Source: Arthrobacter sunyaminii (GTDB lineage: Bacteria; Actinomycetota; Actinomycetes; Actinomycetales; Micrococcaceae). Taken from it: DNA of 64,000 nt. How positions within the stretch are numbered: position 1 is the first letter of the stretch; each line of letters opens with the position of its first letter. The translations under genes and the position numbers were made by a program. The stretch lies in contig NZ_CP076456.1 in the NCBI RefSeq assembly GCF_018866305.1, positions 992,001 through 1,056,000 of the forward strand. The letters run 5' to 3'. Shown here piece after piece: positions 55,405 to 64,000 of this stretch. A model generated the notes under the pieces. The model made no database searches. It saw only the letters and a program-made list of their open reading frames with translations, and was not told the origin of the DNA.

Positions 55405-56517
55405 TTGAAGAACTTCCCGCGCAGCTTCAAGCGCAACGCCGGCGTTTCCGCCGCCATGCTGGGCGTTTCGGCGCTCCTGCTCTCCGGCTGCGGCGCCGCC
55501 CCCGAAGAAGAGGACAGCTCCTCCGAGGCCGCGGGCAGCGCGAACAGCGACTTCACCGCCTGCATCGTTTCCGATGAGGGCGGCTTCGATGACCGCTCGT
55601 TCAACCAGTCCAGCTATGAGGGTCTGAAGGCTGCAGAGAAGGATCTGGGCGTCACGGTCCGCGAAGCCCAGTCCCAGTCCGAGACTGACTTCCTTCCGAA
55701 CCTGGACTCCATGATCAGCGAAGGCTGCAACCTCACGGTGACGGTCGGCTATCTGCTGGCAGACGCCACCAAGTCCGTGGCAGAGGCCAACCCGGACCGC
55801 AACTTCGCCATCGTCGATGACAACAGCATCGATCTGGACAACGTCAAGCCGATCATCTACGACACGGCCGAGGCAGCCTTCCTGGCCGGCTACGTAGCGG
55901 CAGGCACCTCCGAAACCGGCAAGGTGGCCACCTACGGCGGCATCAACATCCCCACCGTGACCATCTTCATGGACGGTTTTGCGGACGGCGTGGAGTACTA
56001 CAACGAACAGAATGACGCCGATGTAGCGCTGCTCGGATGGAACAAGGCCGACCAGACCGGATCCTTCGTGGGTAACTTCACGGACACAGTGGCCGGCAAG
56101 ACCACCACTCAGAGCTTCCTCAACGAAGGCGCCGACATCATCATGCCGGTTGCCGGCCCGGTTGGCGACGGCACGCTGGACGCCGTTGTCGAAGCCAACG
56201 CAAATGGCGGCAGCAACAAGGTTATCTGGGTCGACTCCGACGGTTTCCTGACCAACGACAAGGGCACCGAGTACATCCTGACCTCGGTCATGAAGCTCAT
56301 GGGCGAAGCCGTTGAAGAGGTCATCTCCACCGACGTCGAGGGCAGCTTCGACGCCGCTCCGTACATCGGCACCCTGGAAAACGGCGGCGTGGCCCTGGCC
56401 CCGTACCACGACCAGGAAGATGCCGTTCCGGCCGACGTCAAGTCAGCTGTGGACGAGATCAAGGCCAAGATCATCTCCGGTGAGATCACCGTGGAATCTG
56501 CCGCCAGCCCCCAGTAA
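55405..56517 (+). CDS. BMP-family nucleoside-binding lipoprotein
   Basis: 370 residues from a TTG at 55405 with GGAGG four bases upstream. Signal peptide and lipobox LLLSGC, then an acidic linker and the type I periplasmic-binding fold of the Bmp family (FTACIVSDEGGFDDRSFNQSSYEG, then YGGINIPTVTIFMDGFADG and DADVALLGWNK). Captures nucleosides or purine bases for the ABC transporter coded downstream. Confidence 0.94.
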   Translation: MKNFPRSFKRNAGVSAAMLGVSALLLSGCGAAPEEEDSSSEAAGSANSDFTACIVSDEGGFDDRSFNQSSYEGLKAAEKDLGVTVREAQSQSETDFLPNLDSMISEGCNLTVTVGYLLADATKSVAEANPDRNFAIVDDNSIDLDNVKPIIYDTAEAAFLAGYVAAGTSETGKVATYGGINIPTVTIFMDGFADGVEYYNEQNDADVALLGWNKADQTGSFVGNFTDTVAGKTTTQSFLNEGADIIMPVAGPVGDGTLDAVVEANANGGSNKVIWVDSDGFLTNDKGTEYILTSVMKLMGEAVEEVISTDVEGSFDAAPYIGTLENGGVALAPYHDQEDAVPADVKSAVDEIKAKIISGEITVESAASPQ

Positions 56518-56536
56518 GCAGGGGTAAGCGGCACCT

Positions 56537-56582
56537 GAACCGCCGTTCGTCCGGCTGCGTTGCAGCGGGGGGACGGCGGTTC
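56537..56582 (+). terminator. Hairpin between lipoprotein and ATPase genes
   Basis: GAACCGCCGT (56537-56546) pairs perfectly with ACGGCGGTTC (56573-56582), followed by ATTCTGTT. It may partly terminate transcription so that binding protein is made in excess over the membrane components. Confidence 0.65.
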
Positions 56583-56650
56583 ATTCTGTTCCGGGTACTC
56601 TCCATAGAGAGAAGCCCACACACTCAGACACAAACAGATTGGTTGGGGTT

Positions 56651-58191
<1,541 letters not shown>

Positions 58192-58195
<4 letters not shown>

Positions 58196-59559
58196 GCCCG
58201 GAGGAGAAAAACAGGCAGCCGGGCGAACCAGCCCACCGGAAAGAGGAAGCAGAGGCAGAAGAAATGCGGCTGCTGACCGCTGCCGAAACCGCGGGCGGGG
58301 CGCTGCCGCCGCCGCCCGTTCCGGTCCCCGAAACAGAGTTGCATCCGGAAGAGAAGCAGGCATCGGTCCTGCACCGCATCGTCACGGGCGACGCACTGGT
58401 TTCAGTGCTGGCAGTGGTGATGGCGCTGATCGTCGGCGGGCTGCTCATCGCGCTCACTGACGAGGACGTTGCCGAATCAGCGGGGTACTTCTTCTCACGG
58501 CCCGGGGACCTGCTGGGTGCTGCCTGGTCGGCTGCCTCCGGCGCCTATGCCGCCCTGTTCCAGGGATCAATCTTCAACTTTAAAGCCGATTCCTTCTCCC
58601 GGATGATCTATCCGCTGACGCAGACCCTGACGGTTGCAACACCGCTGATCTGTGCCGGACTCGGCGTGGCCCTGGCCTTCCGGGCCGGTCTGTTCAACAT
58701 CGGTGCGCAGGGCCAGATCATCATTGGCGCCACTCTGGCCGCATGGGTTGGCTTCAGCTGGCACCTGCCGGTTGGCCTGCACCTGATTGTGGTCATCCTC
58801 GCCGGAGCCATCGGCGGCGCAGTCTGGGGCGGCATTGCCGGCCTGCTCAAGGCACGCACCGGCGCGCACGAGGTCATCGTGACCATCATGCTCAACTACA
58901 TCGCGATCCAGCTGGTGCTCTTCCTGCTGACCACTCCGGGTTTCCAGCGCCCGGGATCCACCAACCCGATCAGCCCGCAGCTTGACGACACCGCCATGTT
59001 CCCGCCGCTGCTGGGCAGCGGCTTCCGCCTGCACTGGGGTTTCATCATGGCTATCGCAGCCACCGTCTTCATCTGGTGGCTGTTGAACCGCTCAACCGTT
59101 GGCTTTGAACTGCGCGCAGTGGGCGCCAACCCTGCGGCTGCGCGGAACGCCGGCATCAGCACCACCAAGGGCTACGTCATCGTCATGCTCATTGCCGGTG
59201 CACTGGCCGGTCTCGCCGGCGTCGCGCAGGTCTCCGGCACCGAAAAGGTGCTGACCTCCGGGGTGGCCGCAAGCTTCGGCTTCGATGCCATCACCGTGGC
59301 GCTGCTCGGCCGCTCCTCCCCGTGGGGAACGTTCGCCGCAGGCCTGCTGTTCGGCGCCTTCCGCGCCGGCGGTGTCACCATGCAGACCAGCACCGGCACC
59401 AACATCGACATTGTGCTGGTGGTCCAGTCGCTGATCGTCCTGTTCATTGCTGCACCGCCGCTGGTCCGTTCCATCTTCCGGATTCCGCCGCCCGGTGCCT
59501 TCAAGACGGCCGGCAAACGCAGCACCAAGAAAGCCAACGCAGCCGGAGGAGCAGCATGA
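58192..59559 (+). CDS. Nucleoside ABC transporter permease 1
   Basis: 455 residues from a GTG at 58192 with GGGAGGGG upstream. A cytoplasmic, Glu-rich N-terminal extension (about 1-60) precedes eight or so membrane helices; [30 protein letters not shown] and [13 protein letters not shown] are motifs of YufP/NupP-type permeases. Imports nucleosides with the second permease. Ends overlapping permease 2 by 4 bp. Confidence 0.92.
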
Positions 59560-60845
59560 GCACCGCAACCGCACCCGCCTCCACCGGCCGTCCGGCCGCA
59601 TCCGAGGCGATCCGCAGCTGGAAGACACCCATTATTCTGGGCGTCCTGGCAATCCTCGGCTTCATCCTCTTCGGGCTGGAAGCGCCGTCTTCCGACGTCA
59701 CTTTCCGGCTTACCGAGGACAACGCAGCCATCCAGCTGCCCAACATCGTGGTCTCGGCGCCCGTCCTGGGCTGGATCGCCTCGGTGGTTCTGCTGGCCTC
59801 GGCGGCTTACGCAGCCATTTTGGTCAGCCGGTACCAGCGCATTCCCGCCTGGCTCATTGCCGTGTTTGCGGTGTTCTTCATCGCAGCCTTCCTGACCTGG
59901 TCCATTGGCAGCGCCCGCAGCCCCAGCGTGGCCCTTTACGGGTTGCTGGCGGGGTCCTTCACCCTGGCCTTCCCGCTGATCTTCGGTTCACTCTCCGGGG
60001 TGCTCTGCGAACGCTCCGGCGTGGTGAACATTGCCATTGAGGGACAGCTGCTCTTCGGAGCTTTTGCTGCCGCCGTGGCAGGTTCGCTGTCCGGCAATGC
60101 CTTTGTGGGACTCTTCGCCGCGGCCGTTGCCGGTGTGCTGGTGTCCCTGGTGCTGGCCGTCTTCAGCATCAAGTACATCGTGAACCAGGTGATTGTCGGC
60201 GTCGTCCTGAACGTGCTGGTCTCCGGCCTCACGGGCTTCCTGTTCTCCACGGTCCTGGCTACGGACGCGGCCAAGTGGAATTCCCCGCCGCGCCTGCCCT
60301 CCATCCGGATCCCGCTGTTGGCGGATATCCCCATCATCGGCCCGATCCTGTTCAACCAGTCCGTGATCGGGTACCTGATGTACATTGCCGTGGCGGCCAT
60401 CTACTTTGGCCTGTTCCACACCAAATGGGGCCTGCGCACGCGCGCCGTCGGCGAGCACCCCAAGGCAGCTGACACCCTCGGCGTGAACGTCAACCGCACC
60501 CGGTTCATGAACGTTCTGCTCGCCGGTGCCGTCGCCGGCGTGGGAGGCGCGTTCTTCACCCTGGTGGCTGTCTCCTCCTTCAACCGGGACATGACCTCCG
60601 GCCAGGGGTACATTGCCCTGGCGGCGCTCATCCTCGGGCGGTGGAACCCGATCGGGGCGCTGTTCGCAGCGCTGCTCTTCGGCTTTGCCTCCAACCTGCA
60701 GTCGGTGCTGAGCCTGCTCGGCACCCCGGTTCCGAACCAGTTCCTGGCCATGCTGCCTTATGTGGTGACCATCTTCGCCGTTGCCGGCGTGGTGGGGAAG
60801 TCGCGCGGCCCCGCCGCGGGCGGCATACCGTACATCAAGGGCTAG
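59556..60845 (+). CDS. Nucleoside ABC transporter permease 2
   Basis: 429 residues from the ATG at 59556, preceded by GGAGGAGC. Motifs SGVVNIAIEGQLLFGAF, VNQVIVGVVLNVLVSGLTG and RTRAVGEHPKAADTLGVNV match YufQ/NupQ. Ten or so membrane helices. Two extra N-terminal helices before the typical domain are longer than in Bacillus homologues. Confidence 0.92.
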   Translation: MSTATAPASTGRPAASEAIRSWKTPIILGVLAILGFILFGLEAPSSDVTFRLTEDNAAIQLPNIVVSAPVLGWIASVVLLASAAYAAILVSRYQRIPAWLIAVFAVFFIAAFLTWSIGSARSPSVALYGLLAGSFTLAFPLIFGSLSGVLCERSGVVNIAIEGQLLFGAFAAAVAGSLSGNAFVGLFAAAVAGVLVSLVLAVFSIKYIVNQVIVGVVLNVLVSGLTGFLFSTVLATDAAKWNSPPRLPSIRIPLLADIPIIGPILFNQSVIGYLMYIAVAAIYFGLFHTKWGLRTRAVGEHPKAADTLGVNVNRTRFMNVLLAGAVAGVGGAFFTLVAVSSFNRDMTSGQGYIALAALILGRWNPIGALFAALLFGFASNLQSVLSLLGTPVPNQFLAMLPYVVTIFAVAGVVGKSRGPAAGGIPYIKG

Positions 60846-60850
60846 CGGCG

Positions 60851-60895
60851 CGAAGGCGCCCTTTCCGGCTATTGCTGCCGGGAGGGGCGCCTTCG
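60851..60895 (+). terminator. Terminator after the nucleoside transporter operon
   Basis: CGAAGGCGCCC (60851-60861) pairs perfectly with GGGCGCCTTCG (60885-60895), with inner CCGG pairing, followed by GTTAATCC. Lies 5 bases after the permease stop. Confidence 0.78.
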
Positions 60896-60958
60896 GTTAA
60901 TCCGCACAACCACAGGCCGCCGGCCTGAACCGGCAAAACCGCTTGAAGCGAGGAAACA

Positions 60959-61372
60959 ATGACTGAGAACACCGAAACTCCCGCACCCGTTGACTGGGCC
61001 GCCCTCACGGACACGGCCCGCGCGGCGCTGGCACACGCCTACGTCCCGTATTCGAAGTACCCGGTAGGCGCAGCGGCCCTGACGGATGACGGCCGGATCA
61101 TCTCCGGCTGCAACGTGGAAAACGCCTCCTACGGGCTGACCCTCTGCGCCGAATGCGCGCTGGTCAGCTCCCTGCACATGACCGGGGGAGGTCGCCTGGC
61201 GGCGTTTGTCTGCGTGGACGGGGCCGGGGAAATCCTGATGCCCTGCGGCCGGTGCCGGCAGCTGCTGTACGAATTCCGGGCACCGGGCATGCAGCTGCTG
61301 ACCGTCAGCGGCATCAAGACCATGGATCAGGTCCTGCCTGACGCCTTCGGCCCCCAACATCTGGAAGGATAA
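60959..61372 (+). CDS. cdd: Cytidine deaminase
   Basis: Converts cytidine and deoxycytidine to uridine forms. 137 residues, homotetrameric type. Catalytic zinc residues: Cys63-Ala-Glu65 (CAE) and Cys96 and Cys99 (PCGRC); VGAAAL and CNVENASYG substrate residues are intact. AGCGAGGAAA precedes the ATG. deoA follows after 5 bp. Confidence 0.97.
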   Translation: MTENTETPAPVDWAALTDTARAALAHAYVPYSKYPVGAAALTDDGRIISGCNVENASYGLTLCAECALVSSLHMTGGGRLAAFVCVDGAGEILMPCGRCRQLLYEFRAPGMQLLTVSGIKTMDQVLPDAFGPQHLEG

Positions 61373-61377
61373 CCACC

Positions 61378-62667
61378 ATGAGTGCTGAGAAGTTTGACGC
61401 CGTGGACATTATTGGAATCAAGCGGGACCGGGGCGTTTTGTCACCGGAACAAATTGACTGGACCATCGATGCCTACACCCGCGGGGCCATCGCCGATGAA
61501 CAGATGGCCGCACTGAACATGGCCATCCTGCTCAACGGCATGACCCGCTCCGAGATCTCCCGGTGGACCGCAGCCATGATTGCCTCCGGGGAGCGGATGG
61601 ACTTCTCCTCCCTGGGTAAGCCGACCACCGACAAGCATTCCACCGGCGGCGTGGGGGACAAGATCACCCTGCCGCTGGCACCCCTGGTCGCCGTGTTCGG
61701 CGTCGCCGTTCCGCAGCTCTCCGGCCGCGGCCTGGGGCACACCGGCGGAACCCTGGACAAGCTCGAAGCCATTCCCGGCTGGCGTGCCGATCTGTCCAAC
61801 GAGGATTTGATGAAGCAGCTGGCCGACGTCGGCGCCGTCATCTGCGCCGCCGGCGCAGGCCTGGCTCCGGCGGACAAGAAGCTCTATGCCCTGCGCGACG
61901 TCACCGGAACAGTGGAAGCCATCCCGCTGATCGCCTCCTCGATCATGAGCAAGAAGATCGCCGAGGGCACCGGCTCACTCATCCTGGACGTGAAGGTGGG
62001 CTCCGGAGCGTTCATGAAGGACGAAGCGAACGCCCGCGAGCTGGCCGAAACCATGGTGGCGCTGGGCAAGGACGCCGGCGTCAACACAGTGGCACTGCTG
62101 ACCAACATGGCCACGCCGCTGGGCCTCACCGCCGGAAACGCCATTGAGGTGCAGGAATCCGTCGACGTCCTGGCCGGCGGCGGCCCCGAGGACGTGGTGG
62201 AACTGACCGTGCGGCTGGCCGAAGAAATGCTGGCCGCCGCCGGCCTGCCCGACGCCGACCCGGCAGCAGCCCTGAAGGACGGCCGAGCCATGGATGTGTG
62301 GAAGCGCATGATCTCCGCGCAGGGCGGCGACCCGGACGCCGCGCTGCCGCAGGCACGCGAATCGGAGACCATCTACGCACCTGCTGACGGTGTGCTGCTG
62401 GAACTGGATGCCCTGTCCGTTGGTGTCGCTGCATGGCGGCTCGGAGCAGGACGGGCGCGGAAGGAAGACGCAGTCCAGGCTGGTGCCGGTGTCCGCATGC
62501 ACGCCAAGCCCGGCGCCCAAATCCGGGCAGGCCAGCCGCTCATGACGCTGCTGACGGATACGCCGGAGAAATTTGAGCGTGCCAAAGAAGCCCTGGCCGA
62601 CGCCGTTGTCATTGGTCCCGATGGATCCCGCCCCGCGCAGAAGCTGATCATCGACCGCATCAGCTGA
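61378..62667 (+). CDS. deoA: Thymidine/pyrimidine-nucleoside phosphorylase
   Basis: Phosphorolysis of thymidine and uridine to base and pentose-1-phosphate. 429 residues. Motifs DKHSTGGVGDKITLPLAPL (phosphate loop), SGRGLGHTGGTLDKLEAIPG and KVGSGAFMKDEANAREL are conserved; C-terminal domain with ADGVLLELDALSVG. Works in series with cdd. Confidence 0.96.
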   Translation: MSAEKFDAVDIIGIKRDRGVLSPEQIDWTIDAYTRGAIADEQMAALNMAILLNGMTRSEISRWTAAMIASGERMDFSSLGKPTTDKHSTGGVGDKITLPLAPLVAVFGVAVPQLSGRGLGHTGGTLDKLEAIPGWRADLSNEDLMKQLADVGAVICAAGAGLAPADKKLYALRDVTGTVEAIPLIASSIMSKKIAEGTGSLILDVKVGSGAFMKDEANARELAETMVALGKDAGVNTVALLTNMATPLGLTAGNAIEVQESVDVLAGGGPEDVVELTVRLAEEMLAAAGLPDADPAAALKDGRAMDVWKRMISAQGGDPDAALPQARESETIYAPADGVLLELDALSVGVAAWRLGAGRARKEDAVQAGAGVRMHAKPGAQIRAGQPLMTLLTDTPEKFERAKEALADAVVIGPDGSRPAQKLIIDRIS

Positions 62668-62787
62668 CTCCGGCTATCCGCCCGCCATCCCCGCACTGTC
62701 CGCCGGGCCCCGGGGTTGGCGGGCACCAATGCACTGATGGCATCGTTGTAGGTACCAGAGACCGATTCCGAGGAGAGCAGCCTGCCC

Positions 62788-63594
62788 GTGCTGAGCGCCG
62801 CAATGGACAGTATTAACAACTTCATCCTGACCTCCGCTGACGCTTGGTGGGTCTACCTGGTTCTGTTTACGTTCTGTCTGATCGACGGGTTCTTTCCCCC
62901 CGTGCCGAGCGAATCCATTGTGGTGGGGCTGGCCGCGCTGGTGGCCACCGGTGCCGGCGCCAATCCCTGGCTGCTGATGGCCGCTGCTGCGGGCGGCGCA
63001 TTCCTGGGTGACAACCTGGCGTACCTGATGGGGCGGGGGATCGGCATTGACCGGTTCCGGTGGATGCGCGGACCCCGGATGCAGCGCGGATTCGTCTGGG
63101 CCCGCAAGGAGCTGGACAAGCGTGCTGTCTCCCTGATCCTGGTGGCCCGCTTCATTCCCATTGGTCGTGTGGTCGTCAACCTCACCGCCGGAGCGACCGG
63201 TTTCCCGCGGCGGCTCTTTGTGGGCCTGACCGCGATGTCCGCAGTGTTGTGGGCGGCATACAGTGTTGCCGTTGGAGCAGTGGCCGGCACCTGGTTCAAG
63301 GACAACCACCTGCTGGGCGTAGTGGTGGCCATCGCAGTGGCCATGGTCCTGGGCCTCATCATCGACCGGGTCATCACCAAGCTCCGCGGCCCCACACCCC
63401 TGCAGACCAGCCGGGACGCGGCCCGGCTGCGTGTCGAAGCGGCGCGGGCAGCCCAGTCGGCAAGCGCATCCCAGTCTTCCAGCGCCAGCCGGACCGACGG
63501 CGGTACCGACGGTGGCACCGACGGCGGCACCGACGGTGCCAGGCATGCCGATGACACCAGGCAGGACATTGAAAACCGGGCCGAAACACCCTGA
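62788..63594 (+). CDS. DedA-family membrane protein with repeat tail
   Basis: 268 residues from a GTG at 62788, ATG at 62803 possible. DedA/VTT motifs: [44 protein letters not shown] and [13 protein letters not shown], with the Pro-rich and Arg-Gly residues of lipid scramblase/undecaprenyl-phosphate transport proteins. The cytoplasmic tail is Ala/Ser-rich and ends in [14 protein letters not shown] coded by tandem 12-bp units at 63496-63540. Confidence 0.85.
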   Translation: MLSAAMDSINNFILTSADAWWVYLVLFTFCLIDGFFPPVPSESIVVGLAALVATGAGANPWLLMAAAAGGAFLGDNLAYLMGRGIGIDRFRWMRGPRMQRGFVWARKELDKRAVSLILVARFIPIGRVVVNLTAGATGFPRRLFVGLTAMSAVLWAAYSVAVGAVAGTWFKDNHLLGVVVAIAVAMVLGLIIDRVITKLRGPTPLQTSRDAARLRVEAARAAQSASASQSSSASRTDGGTDGGTDGGTDGARHADDTRQDIENRAETP

Positions 63595-63640
63595 ACCGGC
63601 CCGCCCGGAACAGTGCCGCAGCTCACGTAGAGTTGGAACC

Positions 63641-64000
63641 GTGACTGAGCCTATTCTTCTTCCCGCCGCTGACCCGACCCTCGACATCCTCAACCTGCCC
63701 AAGGTTTCGCTGCACGACCATCTTGACGGCGGACTGCGTCCCGCAACGATCATCGAGCTGGCTGCACAGGCCGGACACGAACTGCCCTCCACCGATCCGG
63801 TGGCACTGGGGGAGTGGTTCCGCGAGTCTGCGGACTCGGGCTCCCTGGTCCGGTATCTGGAAACGTTTGACCACACGATTGCCGTCATGCAGACCCGTGA
63901 GGGCCTGGCGCGGGTGGCCCGTGAATTCGTTGAGGACCTCGCCGACGACGGCGTGATCTACGCCGAAATCCGCTGGGCACCGGAGCAGCACCTCAAGGGC
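63641..64000 (+). CDS. add: Adenosine deaminase, N-terminal part (cut by window end)
   Basis: 120 codons are visible from a GTG at 63641. The zinc-binding HxH (His25 and His27 in [10 protein letters not shown]) and the following [13 protein letters not shown] are typical. Converts adenosine to inosine, complementing cdd and deoA in salvage. TAGAGT ends seven bases before the GTG, so the message is probably leaderless. The frame is open to the last base. Confidence 0.95.
   Translation, partial: MTEPILLPAADPTLDILNLPKVSLHDHLDGGLRPATIIELAAQAGHELPSTDPVALGEWFRESADSGSLVRYLETFDHTIAVMQTREGLARVAREFVEDLADDGVIYAEIRWAPEQHLKG

Noticed and set aside
59322..59555. Upstream extension of nucleoside permease 2
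   Set aside because: Lies inside permease 1; GGAGGAGC and a 4-bp ATGA overlap define the ATG at 59556.

Overview
The window looks like a chromosomal segment of a high-GC actinobacterium, most likely Arthrobacter or a close relative in the Micrococcaceae. The grounds are the GC-rich codon use, many GTG starts, many promoters of the leaderless actinobacterial type (TANNNT followed 6-7 bases later by the start codon), DUF6318, DUF6350, DUF222-HNH, DUF3618 and MSMEG_6728 family genes, a eukaryotic-type NADP isocitrate dehydrogenase, and combined HspR/HrcA operators. I saw no rRNA or tRNA gene, no CRISPR array and no insertion sequence.

Layout. 1-7 kb: the end of an SLC13-type anion permease, a fluoroacetate-dehalogenase-type hydrolase, and a compact urease operon ureABCFGD without ureE on the minus strand. 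7-13 kb: a DoxX protein, a metallophosphoesterase, a flavin-type split-barrel protein, a catalase and a Stealth-family phosphotransferase. 12.5-16 kb: an AT-richer locus of lipoproteins (one unassigned, two DUF6318), a secreted PKD-like protein and an orphan DUF6318 C-terminal piece. 16-21 kb: GNAT, DUF1684, TauE and DUF6350 genes, a 41-bp repeat block and a hidden signal-peptidase remnant. 21-28 kb: purN and purH, separated by an MFS transporter and a DUF222-HNH gene, then icd. 28-33 kb: hsp20 with HAIR and CIRCE operators, a GCS2-family ligase, and a three-gene envelope-stress operon. 33-38 kb: an oxidoreductase, a gamma carbonic anhydrase, purU, a GNAT gene and a flavin monooxygenase. 38-43 kb: ZTP riboswitch, glyA, folD, then a three-gene ABC-2 exporter. 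43-49 kb: macro-domain, SDR, VOC, exonuclease III, trpS, 2H phosphoesterase and hydrolase genes. 49-53 kb: sdhCDAB. 53-64 kb: mannose-1-phosphate guanylyltransferase, an M20 amidohydrolase, then a nucleoside uptake and salvage block (BMP lipoprotein, ABC ATPase, two permeases, cdd, deoA, a DedA protein and the start of add, cut by the window end).

How the genes work together. purN, purH, purU, glyA and folD form a one-carbon/purine theme, and the ZTP riboswitch ties glyA-folD to purine-folate status. The last 9 kb imports nucleosides and deaminates or phosphorolyses them. The most unusual region is 13.2-16.1 kb. There DUF6318 lipoprotein genes share an 82-bp upstream block, base composition changes inside the first gene, and an orphan C-terminal module lies downstream at the homologous breakpoint, which resembles cassette replacement in polymorphic secreted systems. 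Most lesser intergenic stretches are under 300 bases; the longest (37768-38092) is occupied by the riboswitch and leader.
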